Shown piece after piece: positions 5,211-9,001 of a stretch of DNA of 9,001 nucleotides. The translations under genes and the position numbers were made by a program. The stretch comes from Desulfoplanes sp. (GTDB taxonomy: Bacteria; Desulfobacterota; Desulfovibrionia; Desulfovibrionales; Desulfomicrobiaceae), in assembly GCA_028708105.1 (NCBI GenBank), contig JAQVZR010000046.1, forward strand, positions 1 to 9,001. The letters run 5' to 3'. Under the pieces are notes generated by a model, which was not told where the DNA came from, did not search any database, and worked only from the letters and a program-made list of their open reading frames with translations. How positions within the stretch are numbered: position 1 is the stretch's first letter; every line of letters starts with the position of its first letter.

Positions 5211-7640
5211 ATGTTAAATCCCCTTGTTCGTCATATGGTCAGCAAGATTTTTTCTCCAAGATCGTTGTTGCGTACCAAGTATCGGGCGTTCAAGGACGTC
5301 CTTCGATGTGATGCTATCGGATTGGAGCTTATCGCAGACCTTGAAGAGATCTGTTACCTGGAGCAGTATGCCGACTGGGCCAGGATTGCATGGCTCTGTG
5401 AACGGCTGGGCGTATCCACTCAGCGCATGATCTGTGGACTGCAGAAAATGGACCCGGCCTTGAGCCGAGGGCTTCTGGAGCGCCATGCCGAAATCCTGGA
5501 GGCCATCAGGGCCGAGCTTGTATCCCCCGTTCCTTCGACCTCTCCCCCCTATGTTCTGCTGCTGGATGATCATGCCACTGACCCAACCCTGGTGGGAGGG
5601 AAGGGTGCTACGCTGGCCCGTATCGCAGGAGTGCCCGACATACCGACGCTTCCGGGATTCGTGATTACGGCCAATGCTTTTCATCTTTTTTTGGAACATA
5701 ACGGACTGCGCGAAAAGCTGGATCGCTGTCTGCGCAGTATCCGGCCGTGCAAAACCAGAAAAATGCAGGAGCTTGCAGCCATTATGCAGAAAGAGATTAT
5801 GGCCGGAGAGATCCCGCCGGTTGTGGTTCTCCCCATTCTGGAAGCTGTGGCTTCTCTGGCAGAGGCCAGCTCCTCTCCGCAGCTGATCCTGAGAAGCAGC
5901 GCCGTAGCCGAAGACAGTGCGGTTTCCTTTGCCGGTCAGTATCTGAGTGTTGCCGGGGTGAAGACGCCGGATATTCTCCTTGCGTATAAGAAGATCCTAG
6001 CGGGAAAGTACAGCGCCAAAGCCATGTTTTATCGCATTTTTCATGGGTTGAGTGATGTGGAGACCCCCATGGCTGTAGTTGTTCAACCCATGCTTCGGCC
6101 TAGGGTAAGCGGAGTGACCTACACCCGTGATCCAGGGCAGGCACGTCATTGTATGGGCATCTACGCTGTTTTCGGTTCCGGCGAATCGCTTATGGATGGT
6201 GCGACCAGGGCTGGAGTTACATTTTTTGACAGGAATAAGGATGATTTTATAGAGCGGGTTCAGGATGTTGCGTTGTTGGATCTTGATCAGTGTCGGGCAT
6301 TGGTCAGGCTGTGTTTACGTCTTGAGGAGATCCAGGGATGTCCTCAGGATGTGGAATGGGGACTTAATGAGGACGGTTCCTTTGTTATTTTGCAGACCAG
6401 GCCTATTGGCGGGCAGGTCGAGGTGACGGACCCGGTTTCCCCGGGAAGCACGCAGCCTCCCCCTCCACTACCCGTGTCCGTGTGCCGTGCCGCAGCGGGA
6501 ATCGCCACCGGGCCCGTATACATTTTGCAAAATTGGGACGATCTGGACATGGTTCCGGAGCAATGTATCCTGCTGGTTCCGGGACTCAGTCCCGAATTGG
6601 TGCAGATTATACCCAAAGTGCGGGGGGTGCTGGCCAAAACGGGGAGCAGGGCCTGTCATTTTGCTTCGGTGGCCCGGGAATGCGGGGTTCCTGTACTCAT
6701 TGGTCCTGAGATGGATGCTGTGCTGCGACCATCCATGGTGGTCACCATGGATGCGGATACAGCTCTTCTCTATGAGGGTGAGGTTGAGCCCTTGCTCCAA
6801 AAGCCCAAATCCGGAAAGGGACGGCACTCGTTATTCGGAGAAAAGCGTCTTGCCCGGATCATGTCACCTGTGACCAGGCTGACTATGACTGATCCGGATG
6901 CATCCGATTTCGTTGCCCCCAACTGCCAGTCCTTGCATGATATTATCCGTTTTGTGCATGAACAGGCCGTAGAAGATATGTTCGATCTGGTGAATAAAAA
7001 CGGGCGGGGATTGTTCAGGGCCAGAAAACTTGTGTCCGATTTGCCCCTGTCCATGTATGTACTGGATTTGCAAAATGGTCTGTCGAGTACAGCCAGGGGG
7101 CGGGAGATAACCCCGGACGATGTGGTCTGCGTTCCATTCAAGAGCCTATGGGAGGGACTTTGCAGCCCTGATATCCTCTGGGATGACCGGATGCCGCATA
7201 TGGATTGGGAAGCCTTTGATCGGATCAGCGCCGGTATTTTCAGCAAGGATACGGCCTTGCTGTCCAGCTATGCCGTGATTACAAAAAGGTATACGCACCT
7301 GATGCTACGTTTTGGGTACCATTTTTCCGTGGTGGATTGTCTGTGCGGGGATGAACCCCAGAATAATTATATCCATTTTAGGTTTAAGGGAGGCGGGGCC
7401 GCTTATGATGGCCGGGTCCTGCGTCTTGAATTTATCACCAGAATTTTGAGCGCCAGGGGGTTTCAGGTCGTCAGCAAAGGGGATCTTCTGGACGCCAGGA
7501 TGGCCCGTTGTAACGCTGCGGACATCAGGGCCGGGCTGATTGTCCTTGGCCGTATCCTGGCCATGACCCGGTTGATGGATATACGTCTTGAGACCACAGA
7601 GCAGATAGACGTTCTGGTTGAGGAATTTTATCAGGCATGA
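5211..7640 (+). CDS. PEP-synthase/PPDK-like phosphotransferase with atypical C-terminal domain
   Basis: An 809-residue soluble protein. Residues 1-115 are mostly helical and unassigned. An ATP-grasp domain (PPDK_N, PF01326) follows at about 116-400, with GGKGATLARI (129-138), LRSSAVAEDSAVSFAGQ (227-243), VEWG (381-384) and LQTRPIG (394-400). After a proline-rich linker (about 407-421) comes the swivelling phosphohistidine domain (PF00391) at about 422-525, with the phospho-carrier H483 in SRACHFASVAREC; the usual T/S-S-H is A-C-H here. The PEP/pyruvate TIM barrel is absent. Residues 540-809 form another domain with a notable NNYIHFRFKGGGA (718-730), which I recall from similar deltaproteobacterial proteins. 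It likely transfers phosphate from ATP through His to an unknown acceptor. The start at 5211 has AAGGAG 6 bases upstream; a start at 5079 lacks one. Its stop overlaps the phosphatase gene by ATGA. Confidence 0.87.
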   Translation: MLNPLVRHMVSKIFSPRSLLRTKYRAFKDVLRCDAIGLELIADLEEICYLEQYADWARIAWLCERLGVSTQRMICGLQKMDPALSRGLLERHAEILEAIRAELVSPVPSTSPPYVLLLDDHATDPTLVGGKGATLARIAGVPDIPTLPGFVITANAFHLFLEHNGLREKLDRCLRSIRPCKTRKMQELAAIMQKEIMAGEIPPVVVLPILEAVASLAEASSSPQLILRSSAVAEDSAVSFAGQYLSVAGVKTPDILLAYKKILAGKYSAKAMFYRIFHGLSDVETPMAVVVQPMLRPRVSGVTYTRDPGQARHCMGIYAVFGSGESLMDGATRAGVTFFDRNKDDFIERVQDVALLDLDQCRALVRLCLRLEEIQGCPQDVEWGLNEDGSFVILQTRPIGGQVEVTDPVSPGSTQPPPPLPVSVCRAAAGIATGPVYILQNWDDLDMVPEQCILLVPGLSPELVQIIPKVRGVLAKTGSRACHFASVARECGVPVLIGPEMDAVLRPSMVVTMDADTALLYEGEVEPLLQKPKSGKGRHSLFGEKRLARIMSPVTRLTMTDPDASDFVAPNCQSLHDIIRFVHEQAVEDMFDLVNKNGRGLFRARKLVSDLPLSMYVLDLQNGLSSTARGREITPDDVVCVPFKSLWEGLCSPDILWDDRMPHMDWEAFDRISAGIFSKDTALLSSYAVITKRYTHLMLRFGYHFSVVDCLCGDEPQNNYIHFRFKGGGAAYDGRVLRLEFITRILSARGFQVVSKGDLLDARMARCNAADIRAGLIVLGRILAMTRLMDIRLETTEQIDVLVEEFYQA

Positions 7641-8716
7641 AGACGATACGAGCTCCCTTGACATGGGTTACCTCCCAGCTTGCTGTGGGCAGCGCACCTA
7701 TGTCCGATGCCCGCCTCGATGATCTGCACCGACAGGGCATTGTGGCTATTTTGAATCTCTGTGGTGAGTATTGCGACCTGCATACCATTGAGCAGGCCCA
7801 TGGGTTCGAGGTCTATTATCTGCCCATTGCCGATGAAGAAGCCCCTGACCTGGAAGCCATGGAACACGGGTTGGCCTGGCTGGATGAGGCCCTGTATCTG
7901 GGTAAAAAAGTATTTATTCATTGCCGTCACGGCATCGGAAGAACGGGAACAGTGCTCAATCTCTACCTTTTGCGCAAAGGATTGGGACATGCGATGGCCG
8001 GGAAAATTCTCAAGAATTTGCGATCAAAACCTGCCAATTTTGAACAATGGTGGACCGTGCGTAAATATGGCCGTCAGACGGGGCGGCTTACCGTACGTCC
8101 GCCGTCCCTTGAAGTGAGCAGGAAGGTCAATTTGCAACCGTTTTTGAAAGAATATCAGGCAGTGCAGCAGCGCATTGACGGCGAACTGGAAGCCCAGGGC
8201 GTGACGACTCTCTGCGGGAAAAACAATGCTGCATGCTGCAGAACCCCCGTACGTATGACGCTGATTGAGGCCGAGCATCTGCGCAGTATCCTTGATGTCA
8301 CCATGCGAAGCCGGGTTCGTGCAGAGATCATTGCAAGGGCGGCCCTGGTTGCTCGCAAGGAACGGGAGATGGAGGGCCGTGTTTTGGCATCCGGCAAACA
8401 TTGTCTCTACGCTTCCCACAGTCTCTGCCCCTTTTCCCAGAACGACGAATGCCTCATCTTTGGCCAGCGCCCCCTGCAGTGCCGGACCTTTGGCCTTTCG
8501 GACACAAGTAAAAACCGTTTATGGGGAGAGATTATTGCGCCTGTCCTGGATCAGACTTCAGGAGATGTATTCTTTGCATTGACCGGCTCCTTTCCCCCTG
8601 CGGAACTTCCTCTTTTTTCTTTACCCGACGTCGCCTCGGGGCGGTATGCCTCCATGTTTTTTCATATGATCAAGGAAAAGCAATCCACTGCAAAGATACC
8701 CGTGCCCACAGGCTAA
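7637..8716 (+). CDS. Dual-specificity/tyrosine-type phosphatase fused to a YkgJ-like cysteine-cluster domain
   Basis: A 359-residue two-domain protein. Residues 1-145 form a cysteine-dependent phosphatase of the dual-specificity/PTP superfamily, with the active-site loop HCRHGIGRTG (catalytic C96, R102) and a plausible general acid D66 in PIADEEAPD. After a helical linker, residues 190-290 match the YkgJ-type CxxCxxCC family (PF03692), with CGKNNAACC (C193, C200, C201), CLYASHSLCPF (C256, C264), ECLIFGQRPLQCRTF (C272, C282); such clusters are thought to bind zinc or iron. The first spacing (C-x6-CC) departs from the usual CxxCxxCC. The start codon overlaps the stop of the PPDK-like gene as ATGA, so translation is probably coupled. 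The two proteins may act on the same substrate, with the phosphatase removing what the kinase adds; this is inference. No signal peptide or membrane helix is seen. Confidence 0.88.
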   Translation: MKTIRAPLTWVTSQLAVGSAPMSDARLDDLHRQGIVAILNLCGEYCDLHTIEQAHGFEVYYLPIADEEAPDLEAMEHGLAWLDEALYLGKKVFIHCRHGIGRTGTVLNLYLLRKGLGHAMAGKILKNLRSKPANFEQWWTVRKYGRQTGRLTVRPPSLEVSRKVNLQPFLKEYQAVQQRIDGELEAQGVTTLCGKNNAACCRTPVRMTLIEAEHLRSILDVTMRSRVRAEIIARAALVARKEREMEGRVLASGKHCLYASHSLCPFSQNDECLIFGQRPLQCRTFGLSDTSKNRLWGEIIAPVLDQTSGDVFFALTGSFPPAELPLFSLPDVASGRYASMFFHMIKEKQSTAKIPVPTG

Positions 8717-8747
8717 TGGTTGGGCGCAATGCCTCGGCCGCGAAGGG

Positions 8748-8818
8748 GGCAGATCGAGGAAGGGGACATGACGTTGGTCATGCATACGGCTTGCAATGCG
8801 GGGAGGGGACAATCTGCC
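8748..8818. repeat. Nested inverted repeats downstream of the phosphatase gene
   Basis: GGCAGAT (8748-8754) pairs with ATCTGCC (8812-8818), enclosing a perfect hairpin CATGAC-GTTG-GTCATG (8767-8782). The interior also repeats a purine-rich GGAAGGGGACA / GGAGGGGACA word. It starts 31 bases after the stop codon and could be a 3' UTR structure or small RNA. There is no T run after it, so a simple intrinsic terminator is unlikely. Confidence 0.35.
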
Positions 8819-8896
8819 GGATTTCGGAAAAATACTAAACCAAACCCAGTTTCAGACCCATAGTTTTCGAACAAGTTATCACTGTTCAATTCTTTT

Positions 8897-9001
8897 TTCA
8901 CCGCGAAGGGCACGAAGGAACGCGAAGGGTGAAGAATCTGGGATAGATTGAGCTTTGTTTTGTTGCTTTTCTTCGCGTTCCTTAGCGTTCTTCGCGGTGA
9001 A
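8897..9001. repeat. Long-armed inverted repeat (dispersed intergenic element type) at the right edge
   Basis: The 31-base left arm (8897-8927, beginning TTCACCGCGAAG) matches the reverse complement of 8971-9001 at 27 of 31 positions, with a 43-base spacer. The arms are built of CGAAGG/CGCGAAG-like short units, and the left arm is preceded by a T run. Elements with this kind of CGAAGG unit recur between genes in many proteobacteria (from memory). It may act as a terminator or be a non-autonomous repeat; it reaches the window edge and may continue. Confidence 0.6.

Overview
The window reads like the chromosome of a sulfate-reducing member of the Desulfobacterota, most likely Desulfovibrionales-like. 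This is inferred from gene content (a TSUP sulfite/sulfonate-type exporter of the TauE/SafE family beside a Cys-rich DUF169 protein, and a PEP-synthase-like protein followed by a phosphatase) and from the mid-range GC with a sharply AT-rich divergent promoter region. No rRNA, tRNA, CRISPR array, transposase or phage gene is visible. Seven complete genes and one partial gene fill almost the whole window.

The left half is read leftwards, in two blocks. First comes a DUF169 protein (4151-3381) and then a TSUP permease (3283-2126). A strong double hairpin (2055-2118, including a perfect 34-bp palindrome) closes this pair. After it comes a tightly packed set: a small three-helix membrane protein (1973-1308), a PhnD-family substrate-binding lipoprotein (1300-317) and the N-terminus of a membrane-anchored sensor protein, probably a histidine kinase, that runs off the left edge (302-1). 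A lipoprotein binding protein next to a sensor resembles oxyanion-sensing three-component systems such as AioX-AioS-AioR. With the exporter and DUF169 upstream, the block may sense and export an anion; the ligand cannot be read from the sequence.

The divergent intergenic region (4152-4572) is very AT-rich. It carries a 34-bp imperfect palindrome (4364-4397) whose core is a CRP/FNR-family-type site, TTGTGA-N6-TCACGA. This is a good candidate operator for one or both flanking transcripts.

The right half is read rightwards. It holds a CheY-like single-domain response regulator (4573-4932), a 278-base leader with several inverted repeats and a 21-codon mini-ORF, a PEP-synthase/PPDK-like phosphotransfer enzyme (5211-7640), and a dual-specificity-type phosphatase fused to a YkgJ-like cysteine-cluster domain (7637-8716). 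The last two overlap by ATGA. The PPDK-like protein keeps the ATP-grasp and swivelling phosphohistidine domains but replaces the PEP/pyruvate TIM barrel with a C-terminal domain of unknown specificity. An ATP-driven phosphotransferase translationally coupled to a phosphatase with a metal-binding-type cysteine domain is the most likely place here for an undescribed phosphorylation system.

The last 285 bases contain no gene. They hold a nested inverted repeat (8748-8818) and, at the right edge, a 31-bp near-perfect long-armed inverted repeat (8897-9001) that looks like a dispersed intergenic element.
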